Source: CAVSJR01 sp963728285
GTDB taxonomy: Bacteria; Actinomycetota; UBA4738; HRBIN12
Length of the DNA: 64,000 bases
Assembly (NCBI GenBank): GCA_963728285.1
Contig: CAVSJR010000003.1
Coordinates: 496,001 to 560,000, forward strand
Direction: 5' to 3'
In this document: in pieces, positions 29,664 to 38,610 of the stretch
Layout of the letters: every line of letters starts with the position of its first letter
Numbering within the stretch: the first letter of the stretch is position 1
The notes under the pieces: generated by a model
What the model was told of the DNA's origin: nothing
Seen by the model: only the letters and a program-made list of their open reading frames with translations
Databases searched by the model: none
Position numbers and translations under genes: made by a program

Positions 29664-30144
29664 GTGGGGACCGTCCTCGGCCACATGCTCGATCTGGCAG
29701 CCGGTCGCGTCGCCGACGCGGGGGCGCTGATCGATGCCCTCGAACGCCTGCGCAGGACGCTCGACCGCTATGACTACTTCCGCCCGATGTGGGCGACAGG
29801 GAGGCAGGTCGACGGTTCGATCCTCAAGGCAAAGGTCGTCGAGGAGTTCGGCGCAGTCCGATCGGCGGCGCTCAAGCTCGGCGGGCGGGACATTCACAAC
29901 CGCGCCGCCCTTCTGGACTCGCTCCGTGGACGCGTGCTCGCCATCGTCGAGCCGGTAGGCCGGGCGGGACTCACGCTGGACGAGAGCCAAGAATTGAGGG
30001 TCGCCGTGGAAGACCTAGAGACAGGCGGCCGAGCGAGCGACCGGCCGCAAGCGCCGGGTCGAGTGGCTCCTGGTGGCGACGTTCCTCGTCGGCGTGGTCG
30101 TCGGATTCCTCGCGGATGTCATGATTCGAGTGCTCGGAAAATAG
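29664..30144 (+). CDS. Hypothetical protein with C-terminal membrane anchor (one frameshift)
   Basis: From the GTG at 29664 the protein is helical and charged (GRVADAGALIDALERLRRTL, DGSILKAKVVEEFGAVRSAA, RVLAIVEPVGRAGLTLDESQ). Near 30050 the frame slips by one base. The next frame reads KRRVEWLLVATFLVGVVVGF and LADVMIRVLGK to the stop at 30144, a clear tail anchor. Stitched length is about 160 aa. No known family. It is the first gene inside the element's left end. Confidence 0.55.
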
Positions 30145-30362
30145 CCACCGTGAACTCCCGGACCGGAAGGATGCCGCCCGACCTCATCGGAGGGGGCGAG
30201 GAGGAAGCTCCTCCTAGCCAACTGTTCGCTCACTCATCGCCATCCCGATCCGGCGGGAGACGGCGGTCGCGATGCGATCGGCGTCCCCGGCTCCGGCGTG
30301 GACAGTGATCTCGCGGCGGTACGCCCTAAAGGGGGACCCCTAAGCTCCCGATAAGCGATCGT

Positions 30363-30695
30363 ATGAAAGCAACCTCTCGGAAGCTCCTACGTCGCTCGAT
30401 GCTCGCACCTCTCCTCTTGGTCGGGGTCCTCGCCGCACCCGTCGCACACGCCGGGACCAACGGAGCGGACTGCGAGTCGGAGTTCTATAGGGCGATCCCT
30501 AGGAAGCACGCTCCACCGCGGATCGAACTAATCGTGCGTGCTCCGGGTCGCCGTTTCGGCGCGACAGGTGCTTGGGAAAGTCGCTCCGGGGACAGGGTTC
30601 AAGTCCGAGTCGAGCCAGGCGAGGGGAAGGCGAGCAAGATGGTGTTCGATGTCGCTAGGCGCGAGTATCGCTTGATGCGGTGCGAGACCACCTAA
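30363..30695 (+). CDS. Small secreted hypothetical protein
   Basis: Intact 110-aa protein with a signal peptide (SMLAPLLLVGVLAAPVAHA, cleavage before GTNGADC). The mature part is short and basic with strands ELIVRAPGRRFG and DRVQVRVEPGEGKASK, and two Cys (ADCESE and MRCETT) that could form a disulfide. Family not recognised. Confidence 0.6.
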   Translation: MKATSRKLLRRSMLAPLLLVGVLAAPVAHAGTNGADCESEFYRAIPRKHAPPRIELIVRAPGRRFGATGAWESRSGDRVQVRVEPGEGKASKMVFDVARREYRLMRCETT

Positions 30696-31015
30696 CCGGA
30701 GCCATCGCCCCCCCATCCTGAACGCCTCCGCGCTTCAGCGCGGTCATGGTCTCCCTCCTCGGTGCGACGGACATTCCATATCCCGTCGAGCGCCATCGGT
30801 GCATCTCCGGCAAGCATCTCGACAGCGAACAGCCACCCGCAATTCATGCAATAGAGGTCCCCGAGCCGACCGATCCTCGTGGTGGTGGGAGATCCGCCTC
30901 CAAGACGAGGGGTCGGTAGCAACACGGACACGTCATCGGCCGAGCCTACCTCTCCCGAACCTCCGTGGATACCGCCCACATGCGTGTCTACACCGGATGG
31001 ATGATCCACCGGCAC
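30692..31015 (-). CDS. Possible small protein with a CxxC motif
   Basis: A leftward frame of up to 107 codons with a protein-like segment (GRLGDLYCMNCGWLFAVEML) holding a CxxC motif; the 3' end abuts the convergent secreted protein gene. The N-terminal part looks like low-complexity translation and the true start is unclear. Weak support; it may be chance. Confidence 0.28.
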   Translation of the reverse strand: MPVDHPSGVDTHVGGIHGGSGEVGSADDVSVLLPTPRLGGGSPTTTRIGRLGDLYCMNCGWLFAVEMLAGDAPMALDGIWNVRRTEEGDHDRAEARRRSGWGGDGSG

Positions 31016-31030
31016 CAGGCAAGGGAAAGT

Positions 31031-31211
31031 ATGAGAATCGGCATGGAGGACAACGTGGACGATTCACCTCGGTTTCGGGATCGAGTCCGCGAGTTCTCGC
31101 TCGGATTCATGGATCTGACTGATGACCCGACGAGGTCGGATGATCGTCATGCTCGTGAGTCTCGCCGTCGTTCTCGTTGGCGTTGGGTTGTTGGAGCTAT
31201 CCCATGGGTGA
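31031..31211 (+). pseudogene. Small protein with C-terminal membrane helix (frameshifted)
   Basis: From the ATG at 31031 the protein begins MRIGMEDNVDDSPRFRDRVR and is charged. Around 31125-31140 reading must move one frame to reach a strongly hydrophobic stretch (MIVMLVSLAVVLVGVGLLEL) ending at TGA 31211. Alternatively the hydrophobic part is an independent 29-residue peptide from the ATG at 31122. Either way a small membrane protein is likely. Not recognised. Confidence 0.4.
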
Positions 31212-31296
31212 CATCACCGGAGGATGGGGGCATCACCGAGTCGGACGTGAACTACGGGATTGGCTACGACTGGTAAGACGAACACGCAAGCGTCCG

Positions 31297-31464
31297 ATGG
31301 AATGTGATCGGTGTACCCGACCCGCCGTGTATCACATCAAACAATCTCGGCTCGCGCCGTACCCGGATGAAACTCTTCACCTTTGCCGTAGACATCGCAT
31401 CATCCACGCCGGATTGACGTTCGCACGTTGGGTTTCGTTCTTCCTCGAACCCTTGCCGAAGTGA
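31297..31464 (+). CDS. Small zinc-finger-like protein, copy A
   Basis: A 55-residue protein beginning MECDRCTRPAVYHIKQSRL with a CxxC, then LHLCRRHRIIHAG supplying a Cys and His residues, then a hydrophobic tail (FARWVSFFLEPLPK). The C-x2-C...C-x2-H pattern resembles short actinophage/actinobacterial zinc-ribbon proteins (DUF7455-like). Its stop overlaps the start of the next gene (TGATG), so the two are translationally coupled. A paralogue at 32362 has partly lost the cysteines. Confidence 0.6.
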   Translation: MECDRCTRPAVYHIKQSRLAPYPDETLHLCRRHRIIHAGLTFARWVSFFLEPLPK

Positions 31465-31649
31465 TGGACGACCCGACACCGATGCACGAGCGACTCCACG
31501 ACGCCTTCATCCGGATCAACAAACTAGAGTCCGAAATCGACGATCTCAAACGGCGGCTCGCCGATCGACAACGGCGGCTAACGGAAGCTCGGGAGGAGAT
31601 CGCAGAGCGTCGCCAACGGAACATCCGCCTAGAGAACGACAATGGGTGA
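31464..31649 (+). CDS. Small coiled-coil protein, copy A
   Basis: A 61-residue, almost fully helical protein with heptad-like spacing (AFIRINKLESEIDDLKRRLA, RRLTEAREEIAERRQR). The ATG at 31464 overlaps the preceding TGA. No enzymatic motif; probably an oligomerisation or partner-binding peptide acting with the zinc-finger protein encoded just upstream. A degraded second copy lies at 32544. Confidence 0.6.
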   Translation: MDDPTPMHERLHDAFIRINKLESEIDDLKRRLADRQRRLTEAREEIAERRQRNIRLENDNG

Positions 31650-31651
31650 GT

Positions 31652-32145
31652 TCATTCCCCCGGAGACCAGTTCCGGATGACCTTGGACAAGTGAACGTCC
31701 CACGTCACGTCCTTCGTGCATAAGAGTGGTTGCTCGTCGTCGGTGAGCATGACGACGGTGTATGAGGCGGTTCCCTCCCCACCCTTTCGTGGACGAATCG
31801 TGCCGCGAACACGAAGCGCGGTGTTCGGCTCAAAGTGGTTTGCGAACGAGAACACTCCATCCCTGATCTCCGGACCGTTCGGATCCAAACGAGATGTCGG
31901 GACCCCAGTCGGTCAAGGAGCCGTCATCGCACTTGAGGCGAAAATCGATCTCAACGAGCTTCAGTCTCACCATGTCGAAGCGCTCGTTCTTGATTACTCG
32001 GAACTCCACCTTCCGGTCACGGGTGGGGCGAGTTTGGGATGTGCGCCCTCGGTAGATGCGGAAGTGTGTCCGCGCTCGACGGCGCTGATGCGCCGATGAT
32101 TGCTATCAGCACGAGCGCGATCATGACAAGCATCGGTCGCCTCAT
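31652..32145 (-). pseudogene. Secreted beta-rich hypothetical protein (at least two frameshifts)
   Basis: The ATG at 32145 gives a signal peptide (MRRPMLVMIALVLIAIIGAS, cleavage after SSADT or near). Reading must then change frame to follow VEFRVIKNERFDMVRLKLVE and GSLTDWGPDISF. It changes again to reach PEIRDGVFSFANHFEPN, RVRGTIRPRKGGEGTASYTV and LLCTKDVTWDVHLSKVI, stopping at 31652. The restored product of about 160 residues looks like an extracellular Ig-like sandwich with two Cys. It lies antisense between copies A and B of the small-gene cassette. Confidence 0.55.
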
Positions 32146-32361
32146 TGGTCTCCACCCCCAGTCGGCTTCACTTTAGGGTCGCAAGCACGCTCGGTTACCG
32201 CAAATCGTGCTTGATTCGCGGCGAAGGCCTATCTAGGAGCCGCCTCGTTGCCATGTGTCTACGGTGGATGGACGATCCACCGGCATCACCCATGGGAAGG
32301 ATAGGAGTCGACCCGCCATGGACGTCGTGGACTTCGGAATTGGTCCACGACGAAGGAACGA

Positions 32362-32547
32362 ATGAGCAAGAACTCACCCATCGAATGTGATGGACGCACC
32401 CGAGCCGCCAAGTTTCGAGTCAAACAGTCTCGGCTCGCGCTGTACCCGGAAGATTCTGCACCTTGTTTTACACACCGCATCGTCCAAGCCAGATGGACCT
32501 TGGTAGCTTGGATTTGGTTCATCATCGAGGCCTTCTTCCCGAAGTGA
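32362..32547 (+). CDS. Small zinc-finger-like protein, copy B
   Basis: A 61-residue paralogue of the protein at 31297. It starts MSKNSPIECDGRTRAAKFRV and keeps KQSRLALYPE and the C...H pair of the second half (PCFTHRIVQARW). The first CxxC has become CDGR, so one Cys ligand is lost and zinc binding may be gone. The hydrophobic tail (VAWIWFIIEAFFPK) is retained. Coupled by overlap to the shortened coiled-coil copy downstream. Confidence 0.5.
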   Translation: MSKNSPIECDGRTRAAKFRVKQSRLALYPEDSAPCFTHRIVQARWTLVAWIWFIIEAFFPK

Positions 32548-32663
32548 TCGACGACCCGGCACCGATGCTCGAGCGACTTCGCGAAGCCGCGATCCGAATC
32601 AACAGGCTGGACCGAAATCAACGATCTCAGACGACGGCTCGCCGATCGAACAACGGAGGCTAA
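32544..32663 (+). pseudogene. Truncated coiled-coil protein, copy B
   Basis: From a GTG at 32544 overlapping the upstream stop, it reads VIDDPAPMLERLREAAIRIN and LDRNQRSQTTARRSNNGG. The first 20 residues align with copy A; then a frameshift replaces the coiled coil with an unrelated short tail. It is a decayed paralogue of 31464-31649. Confidence 0.55.
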
Positions 32664-32743
32664 CAGAAGCTCGAGAGGAGATTTTCCTGCACCGACTCGG
32701 GAAGGTCGGAAGCGCCGAGTTTCCTCGCTTGCTTCCTCTGATA

Positions 32744-33841
32744 CTAGCCAGATCTCGTCGTAGTGGCGCTCCCCCAGGAAGGGGCCTGCTCTTCTGCCGA
32801 TCCGGCGGTAAGACGGACAACATCTCTACCGTCTGCTCCCATCAAGTAGATGTGACCCTCCCCCTCACTCCCTCTGTCAAGTAGGTGCCGAGTGAATGCG
32901 ATCTTGGATCCGTCCGGGGACCAGGCTGGGGACGTATCGAAGTTATTCGAGCCGCTCGTCAGCTCCTCGACGTTCGAGCCGTCCGCATCCATGACGAAGA
33001 TCGTGGCGTCACGCTGTGTCCAGCGAGAAAACAAGATCCGCGAGCCGTCCGGGGACCAGGCTGGCTCGGTGTCCCAGCCGTCCGAGATGCGCGCCAAATG
33101 AGACCCATCGGCATCCATGATGTACAAGCCGCTCTCGGCAGTGGCATCTCTCGCGAACACAACTCGGGAACCGTCCGGAGACCATGAGCCGCCATAGTCG
33201 GAATATCGACCCGCCGTAAGTTGCTGCTCGTTCCTACCATCGGCACCAATCGCGAAGATGTGGCTCGCGAGAACAGAGTGGCCCGCGTTGACCCGCACGT
33301 AGGTTCCGTCCTTACTAAATTCGGTGAAGAGAATCTTCGTTCCGTCCGGCGCCCACGCCGGAGTGGATCCTCCAGCTGGCGTGATCGTGACCGGATCCGA
33401 GCCATCGGCATTCATCACGGTCACGCCTTGTTCAGTGTCGACAGCGAGCTTCGTGCCGTCCGGCGACCAACTCGACGCGTAATCGCGCGCGCCGCTGGTC
33501 ACCTGCTGCTCATCGGAGCCATCCGGGTTAACCGTGAACAAATTCCAGCGCTCTGGCAGCCTACGCGTGAAGGCGATCCTGCCATTCGCCAATGCGCCAT
33601 CTTGTCGCGAAGCTAGTCCGTCGCTCTGTTTCGTGGGCCCGAACGCTACGAAGGCTATCCACACGGCGGCCGCCGCGATGGCAAGAGCGACGACTCCGGC
33701 GGTCACCCTGTGATGTGCGCGCGACCGCTCAAACGCGGCGTTATGCATAGGCACGGTCGTTCCCCGTGCGATGCGCTCCCAGAGCTCTGGCGGCTCGAGT
33801 CGGTCGAGGACGCGAAGCATGTGCTTGGTGTCACGCGTCAT
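32744..33841 (-). CDS. Membrane-anchored anti-sigma-like protein with extracytoplasmic TolB-like propeller
   Basis: Intact 365-aa protein encoded just after an ECF sigma factor with a 4-bp ATGA overlap. The short cytoplasmic N-terminus (HMLRVLDRLEPPELWERIAR) is of the kind that binds sigma factors. One membrane helix follows at about residues 48-68 (AGVVALAIAAAAVWIAFVAF), then a PD40 propeller: DYASSWSPDGTKLAVDT, DYGGSWSPDGSRVVFAR, TEPAWSPDGSRILFSRW and TSPAWSPDGSKIAFTRH. The layout suggests an outside sensor controlling the sigma factor. The classical HxxxCxxC zinc motif of ZAS anti-sigma factors is absent. Confidence 0.78.
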   Translation of the reverse strand: MTRDTKHMLRVLDRLEPPELWERIARGTTVPMHNAAFERSRAHHRVTAGVVALAIAAAAVWIAFVAFGPTKQSDGLASRQDGALANGRIAFTRRLPERWNLFTVNPDGSDEQQVTSGARDYASSWSPDGTKLAVDTEQGVTVMNADGSDPVTITPAGGSTPAWAPDGTKILFTEFSKDGTYVRVNAGHSVLASHIFAIGADGRNEQQLTAGRYSDYGGSWSPDGSRVVFARDATAESGLYIMDADGSHLARISDGWDTEPAWSPDGSRILFSRWTQRDATIFVMDADGSNVEELTSGSNNFDTSPAWSPDGSKIAFTRHLLDRGSEGEGHIYLMGADGRDVVRLTAGSAEEQAPSWGSATTTRSG

Positions 33842-34291
33842 GTCTCCTCCAATAACTTCCTGAGGCGGCGGCGACCCTGGCTGAGATGGACGTAGACGGT
33901 CGCCCGTGCCATCCCGAGGGTGACGGCTACTTCCCCGACGGGACGGTCGGCGTAGTCATGGAGGACAACCGCTCCGCGCTGGTGAGGGGAGAGTGATCGC
34001 AGCGCTGCGATCACATCGGCGAGCGGTTCATCGGCGTCGTAGGTCGGTTCATCGAGAGGGTGGCCGTGCTGCGTTCGCCGCTTCAGCTCCCCAGATGCGA
34101 TCCGGAACGCGGCTCGCCAGATCCACGCCTGAGGCGAATGGATCTCGTCAGCTCGAGACAATGCCTGTGTGAACGCCTCGGCTGCGGAATCACTGGCGAT
34201 TCTCGGTCCCCGGAGAACGCGACGAGTGCACGCCACAGTCTCCACCCTCAGCGCGATAGAGCTTCTCAAGCCGGTCACGCGCTTCCGTCAC
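33838..34291 (-). pseudogene. ECF-type RNA polymerase sigma factor (two frameshifts in region 2)
   Basis: Sigma-70 family ECF factor. The GTG at 34291 begins VTEARDRLEKLYRAEGGD. Two one-base shifts within about 60 bases then split region 2 (WRALVAFSGDRE, then IASDSAAEAFTQALSRADEI). The rest is in one frame: SPQAWIWRAAFRIASGELKR, the sigma4 helices LSPHQRGAVVLHDYADRPVG, and GMARATVYVHLSQGRRRLRK. Stitched length is about 151 aa, typical for ECF. Whether it is inactive or mis-sequenced cannot be told. Its upstream region is interrupted 86 bases away by an IS3 element. Confidence 0.75.
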
Positions 34292-34376
34292 GAGCGAATC
34301 CTGCACCACACAGGTATAGGGCAAGGATGGGGCGAAAGTCTTTAGGCAACGAGCCAAGCACGCCGCTGGAGAATGG

Positions 34377-35650
34377 GGGACTGCCCCGGGTTTGGTTGAC
34401 TCCTGATCTGTGAGGATGCAGTCCTCGCTGGAAGGATGTCACCATGCCCGAAGCCGTTCCCCGAGGAGTTCCGCCGTGACGTGGTCGCGGTCGCCCGCAG
34501 CGGTGAGGCGCCGCTGTCCCAGATCGCGAAGGACTTCGGGATCTCCGAGTCGTGTCTGCACCGCTGGCTGAAGCTGGCCGACGATCGAAGACGGCGTCCG
34601 CCCGGGCATCACGCACGGCGGAGGCGGCCGAGATGCGGGAGCTGCAAGAAACGCAACCGGCTGCTCGAGCAGGAGAACGAGATCCTGCGCCGGGCGGCGG
34701 CCTATCTCGGCCAGGGATCTCAACCCAAAATGATCGTACCCGCTGGTCCGTGACCTTGCCGCCGACGGGATCCCCGTCGCGGTGACCTGCCGGGTGCTGG
34801 GCTTCTCCACGCAGGCGTTCTACAAGTGGCGAGCGCAACCCGGTCACGCGAGCGGGACTGGGACGACGCGCATCTGATCAACGCCGCGCTCGACGTCCAC
34901 GCCGACGACCCGGCGTTCGGGTACCGGTTCATCGCCGACGAACTCGACGCCGAGCACGGGCATCACCGCCGGCGAGAACCGGGTGCGGCGGCTGTGCACG
35001 CCAGCAGCGGATCTGGTCGGTGCTCGCCAAGAAGCGGGGCCTGGGCCGCAAGGCCGGCCCGCCGGTGCACGACGACCTGGTGCGACGCGTGACTTCACCG
35101 CCGACGGCACCGAACGAGCTGTGGCTGACCGACATCACCGAGCACCCCACCGCCGAGGGCAAGCTCTACCTGTGCGCGATCAAGGACGTGTGCTCCAACC
35201 GGATCGTCGGCTACTCGATCGACTGACCGGATGACCGCCTCGCTCGCAGTCGTCGGCGCTGCGCAACGCGATCGCGCTGCGCGCGCCCGCCGGGCACCGT
35301 GGTCCACTCCGACCGGGGCAGCCAGTTCCGATCCGCGAAGTTCGTCCGGGCGCTCGCGAGCAACGGCCTGGTCGGGTCGATGGGCCGGGTCGGCGCCTGC
35401 GGCGACAACGCCGCGATGGAGTCGTTCTTCGCCCTGCTGCAGAAGAACGTCCTGGACCGGCAACGCTGGCGCACCCGCGAGGAACTCCGCCTGGCGATCG
35501 TGACCTGGATCGAACGGACCTACCACCGCCGACGCCGCCAACGCGCCCTCGGCAAGCTCACCCCGATCGAGTTTGAGACAATGCACACAGGCCGCTCACG
35601 CGGCCTGAGCACACTCAACCCCGCGAGTCAACCAAAGTGGGGGCAGTCCC
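34377..35650. mobile_element. IS3-family insertion sequence, copy 1
   Basis: About 1,274 bp bounded by imperfect terminal inverted repeats: GGGACTGCCCC...TTTGGTTGACTC at the left end, and GAGTCAACCAAA...GGGGCAGTCCC at the right. It encodes an OrfA/OrfB transposase pair on the plus strand. No exact target duplication is visible. It sits just upstream of the ECF sigma gene. Confidence 0.85.
34436..35628 (+). pseudogene. IS3-family transposase OrfA/OrfB (multiple frameshifts)
   Basis: OrfA starts at the ATG 34436 with a Tnp_IS3 helix-turn-helix (FPEEFRRDVVAVARSGEAPL, AKDFGISESCLHRWLKLAD) and a leucine-zipper end (KKRNRLLEQENEILRRAAAY). OrfB follows in another frame (YPLVRDLAADGIPVAVTCRV), with an integrase core: LWLTDITEHPTAEGKLYLC, HSDRGSQFRSAKFVRA and GACGDNAAMESFFALLQKN, giving D, D and E of the DDE triad. 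The A/B switch normally uses programmed -1 slippage, but at least four extra breaks occur in OrfB, so this copy is inactive or poorly sequenced. Confidence 0.85.
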
Positions 35651-35659
35651 TCAGCCCGG

Positions 35660-35684
35660 TTCTGGTACGTCGATTGCAGGTGTC
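35660..35684 (+). promoter_or_regulatory. 25-bp repeat, copy 1 (candidate promoter/operator)
   Basis: A 25-bp sequence beginning TTCTGGTACGTCGATTGCAG, identical to 38611-38635. It ends about 60 bases before the ATG of the secreted protein gene at 35744. Because both copies lie at similar distances upstream of secreted-protein genes, they may share a promoter or operator. Role inferred only. Confidence 0.5.
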
Positions 35685-35743
35685 CACTGAGAAGCGAAGA
35701 GTGAATCGTGGAGGAGGAATATCCCTCCAGGAGAGGAGACTCC

Positions 35744-36310
35744 ATGAGGAAGGCTCTGGTGCTCTCTACCCTGCTGGCAGCCCTCCTCGCCGGCACGGCC
35801 AGGGCAGCCGTTCCTTGCGATCCGTCGCCCGTCGCTGGCTTTGCGTGTACCGTCAGCGACCCCGAGGGGCGCGAGCGAACGGATGCGCCTCGACATCGTC
35901 TCCGTAACGGCTGAGTTTGGAACCAGCATGGTGTCGTTTAGCGTCGAGGCATCCAAGGCGTTCGGGCCGAGAGCGATTGGGTACAGGGCCAATCCGGACA
36001 ATCCCTGGATGGTGAGTTCGAACTGCACTTTTTGGCGGAGACGATCAAGGACCATCCTGGGCGGAAGCCAAGCTCGTAGTCGGGTACAACTCAGACTACG
36101 GTCGGTATTGGGTGAGAGTGTTCGATCTCACTACCGGAGAGTACGCATCGGCCCCTGGAGACTACTTTGTGCTCCGACCCACCCCGAGCATGCTCACCGT
36201 CGTAGTTCCCAGGCTTGCGTTGCCGCACCCCAGGACACACTTCGGCATGTATTTCGTGGCTCGCTACATCCGTTTCGATCTGGACCAGGGGCTCGGTTGC
36301 CGAAGTAGAA
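35744..36310 (+). pseudogene. Secreted hypothetical protein (at least two frameshifts)
   Basis: The ATG at 35744, after GAGAGGAGAC, gives a signal peptide (MRKALVLSTLLAALLAGTAR, cleavage near RAAVP). Mature segments are spread over three frames: PCDPSPVAGFACTVSDP, then MRLDIVSVTAEFGTSMVSFS and AFGPRAIGYRANPDNPWMVS, then AKLVVGYNSDYGRYWVRVFD and MLTVVVPRLALPHPRTHFG. The restored protein of about 185 residues is strand-rich with a few Cys. The 3' end is uncertain; a stop at 36306-36308 in one frame is the best guess. It has the same signal-peptide start (MRK) and general build as the His-leader family that follows, but no clear homology. Confidence 0.5.
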
Positions 36311-36405
36311 CGCGCCCCGGATCACCAGCGGGCGGGACCTGCGGGCCCACCGGACTAATGCTCATTCTTGAACGACCTCAATCCCTTCGCGACCAGGAGG
36401 TCCTG

Positions 36406-36854
36406 ATGCGCAAGCTCCTCGCCCTTGCCTTGCTGGTTCTTTCGACCCTTCTCATTCCGTCGACGGCTTCGGCTCATCATCGGGACTTCGACGGGGTGCG
36501 CATCTACGAATGGGACATCCACTGCATCAAGTTCTACGACGTTCCGGGTGGCCCCGTGTCTTGGTACGCGTTCGAGGGGGGCGTCAACGTCAGCGAGTTC
36601 CGGGCCGACGTATGGGCCATCCGGGTCATGTGGAGGCTGTATGACAGCAAGACGGGAGAGCTCTACCAAGAGAAGGGGCGCCGCTTTGAGACGGACGCCG
36701 CCCAGGAACCGGTGGAGAGCTTCGGACCGAGCCTGCAGGCGGACCCCGAGCCTCTGGACACGCGATCGCAACGTTCCAATGGAAGCGCCATGGAATGCGA
36801 GACATCTTCCACAGCCGGTTCGTCGGTCGGAACGATCCCGACGAGTGCGAATAG
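36406..36854 (+). CDS. His-leader secreted protein family, member 1 (one frameshift)
   Basis: The ATG at 36406 follows an AGGAGG ribosome site. Signal peptide MRKLLALALLVLSTLLIPST, with an AxA cleavage motif (ASA) directly before HHRDFDGVRIYEW, so the mature protein should begin with His-His. Shared core: HCIKFYDVPGGPVSWYAFEG, VSEFRADVWAIRVMWRLYDS. A frameshift near 36750 leads to the family C-terminus HAIATFQWKRHGMRDIFHSR and NDPDECE, stop at 36854. About 149 aa. The core resembles an Ig-like sandwich with two Cys, but I know no family. Paralogues at 38683, 39150 and 39603. Confidence 0.65.
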
Positions 36855-36991
36855 CGAGCTCCTACGACGAGACGGGCTCGATTTGCGCCGAATGGATGGA
36901 TCGCTGTCCCTGGTTCCCCTCCTCGCTGCGGGACTGGGCCAATGAACTGACCCAATGTGAGGCGGTGTGCGGCGGCATCCCGCCGAGCCGC

Positions 36992-38536
36992 CTAACTCTC
37001 GCTCGCCCCGAAGTGATCGTCTTGCTTCGACTGCCCTCTGACCCTTGGGCTGTCCTGCGTCCAAACCTGACTGTTTTCAGAGGTAAGACCGTCGATGCTC
37101 GAGCCGTAGATCACAGCCACGGCTCCGGCTCGCTCCGACTCTCCCACATCCCTTCCGGGGATCCCGATCGCGAGATCATTCGAGTGCCCAAGCCCGAAGT
37201 TGCCCGCCACCAGCGCGGAGGCGAAGCGGTCGTAGCGCCCGCCACGACCGGAGATCCCCGGGACGTCTAGCGACAAGAATCGACCGCCGATCGCACAGAG
37301 GGCGATCCCAAGCTCGCACACGACGAGCTGTAGAGGACGTTCACGGCACCGATGTCCTCTCCCTCGCGGTCCTCAAACGGTGCGCCGATTGCGAGATCAT
37401 TTGCGCCTTGCGAGTCGAAGTCCCCCGCCGCGAGCGTCCTGCCAAACCCATCCCCCGGCTCGGCCTCGTCTTCCACGCCGACGGTGTCTTGGGTGAAGAT
37501 CTCGCTCTGTGTGCCTGCGAGTCCCTTCGATCGGGCATAGAGGATGATGACCGCCCCGCCGGAGGTGTCGTAGTAGCCCGCCTGGGCACTGATCGCGAGA
37601 TCCTCCAACCCCAGCTTCTCTCCGCCGAAGTCCCCCGCCGCGAGCGAGCCCCCGAACCGTCCGTCGTCGCTGTCGCCGGACACCCCAGCTGTCCTGCGAC
37701 CACAATTGATCATCCCGCACAGACAGACCTTCCGAAGTCCCGTAGAGCACGTGGACGAAGCCACCCCGGTTCAACGGTTCGGGGATCGCCAGATCATCCT
37801 CGGGGCCTTTCCCGAAGTCGCCGGCCACAAGGTCGCTTGCCCAGCCGACGTCGTTGTCGTTGGGGGGAAGCGGACCCTTCAATCCGGGAGACAGTTCGCT
37901 CCAGAGCTGGTTGCCCTCAGCCGTCAGGCCGGAGGCCGACCCATACAGGATGCGCAGGTGCCCGACGTAGTTCTCACAGCACAGGTCCGGGACACCGATC
38001 GCAAGCTCCGCATACCCATCACCGTTGAAGTCCCCAGTCTCGAGAACCTCCCCGAGCCGGTAGGAGTAGTAGCCGTCCAGTCCTGGAGACCTCGGTTCCC
38101 ACCGTTGGTCGCGCAGCGTCGTGAGGCCGTCGGCGGAGCCGTAGAGGACGTGCACCTGCTCCGCGCCCCGGGGCACCGATCGCGAGATCAGCGAACCCGT
38201 CTGCGTCGAAGTCGCCGCTCCCGGTCTCAATTCCGAACTCCACAGTCGAGGTATCGGCGTTGCCCAGTTCAACCCCGGCGAGTCCGGGCGCCACAGTTGG
38301 TCTTCCTGCGACGACAGTCCACTCGGTCCCCCGTAGAGGACGTTTACTTCGCCAGCCTGGAACCGAACGTGAGAGTACCCGGGTGCGCCAATTGCGAGAT
38401 CGGAGAAGCCATCGCCGTTGAAGTCCGACTCGACTGTCTCCCGTGTGCCGGCAACCACGGGTTGGGAGAGCTGCCAGCCCGTAGGTAGGGCACCCATGAC
38501 CACGATGACAAACGGAACGAGAAGGACGCGCCTCAA
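36992..38536 (-). pseudogene. Secreted FG-GAP/integrin-alpha-like repeat protein (several frameshifts)
   Basis: The ATG at 38536 starts a signal peptide (MRRVLLVPFVIVVMGALPTG). FG-GAP repeats of about 60-70 residues follow, each with a Ca2+-binding DFNGDGFSDLAIGAPG or DFNGDGYAELAIGVPD loop and a VNVLYGGPSGLS strand. At least seven repeats can be followed to HSNDLAIGIPGRDVG near the end, but the reading frame changes in at least four places. Restored length about 510 aa, forming a seven-bladed extracellular propeller. It lies antisense between members 1 and 2 of the His-leader family. Confidence 0.7.
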
Positions 38537-38610
38537 GTGTGAAGCCCTCCGTGAGATCGGGCTTCATGCTATGCATGCGCTGAATCAAGCAGCCCGTGCA
38601 ATCAGCCTGA

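Larger units (their letters stand above)
30970..31650 (+). repeat. Diverged duplication, copy A (small-gene cassette)
   Basis: This block is related along its length to 32245-32665. Shared landmarks are GGATGATCCACCGGCA at the left (31000 versus 32270), a GATTGG...AACACGCAAG stretch, the zinc-finger protein gene, and the coupled coiled-coil gene. Copy A has about 200 extra bases in its middle. The copies are clearly diverged, so the duplication is old. Confidence 0.7.
32245..32665 (+). repeat. Diverged duplication, copy B (small-gene cassette)
   Basis: Second copy of the block at 30970-31650, shortened by a deletion in the middle. It retains the GGATGGACGATCCACCGGCA landmark, the zinc-finger gene and the start of the coiled-coil gene. 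Confidence 0.7.
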
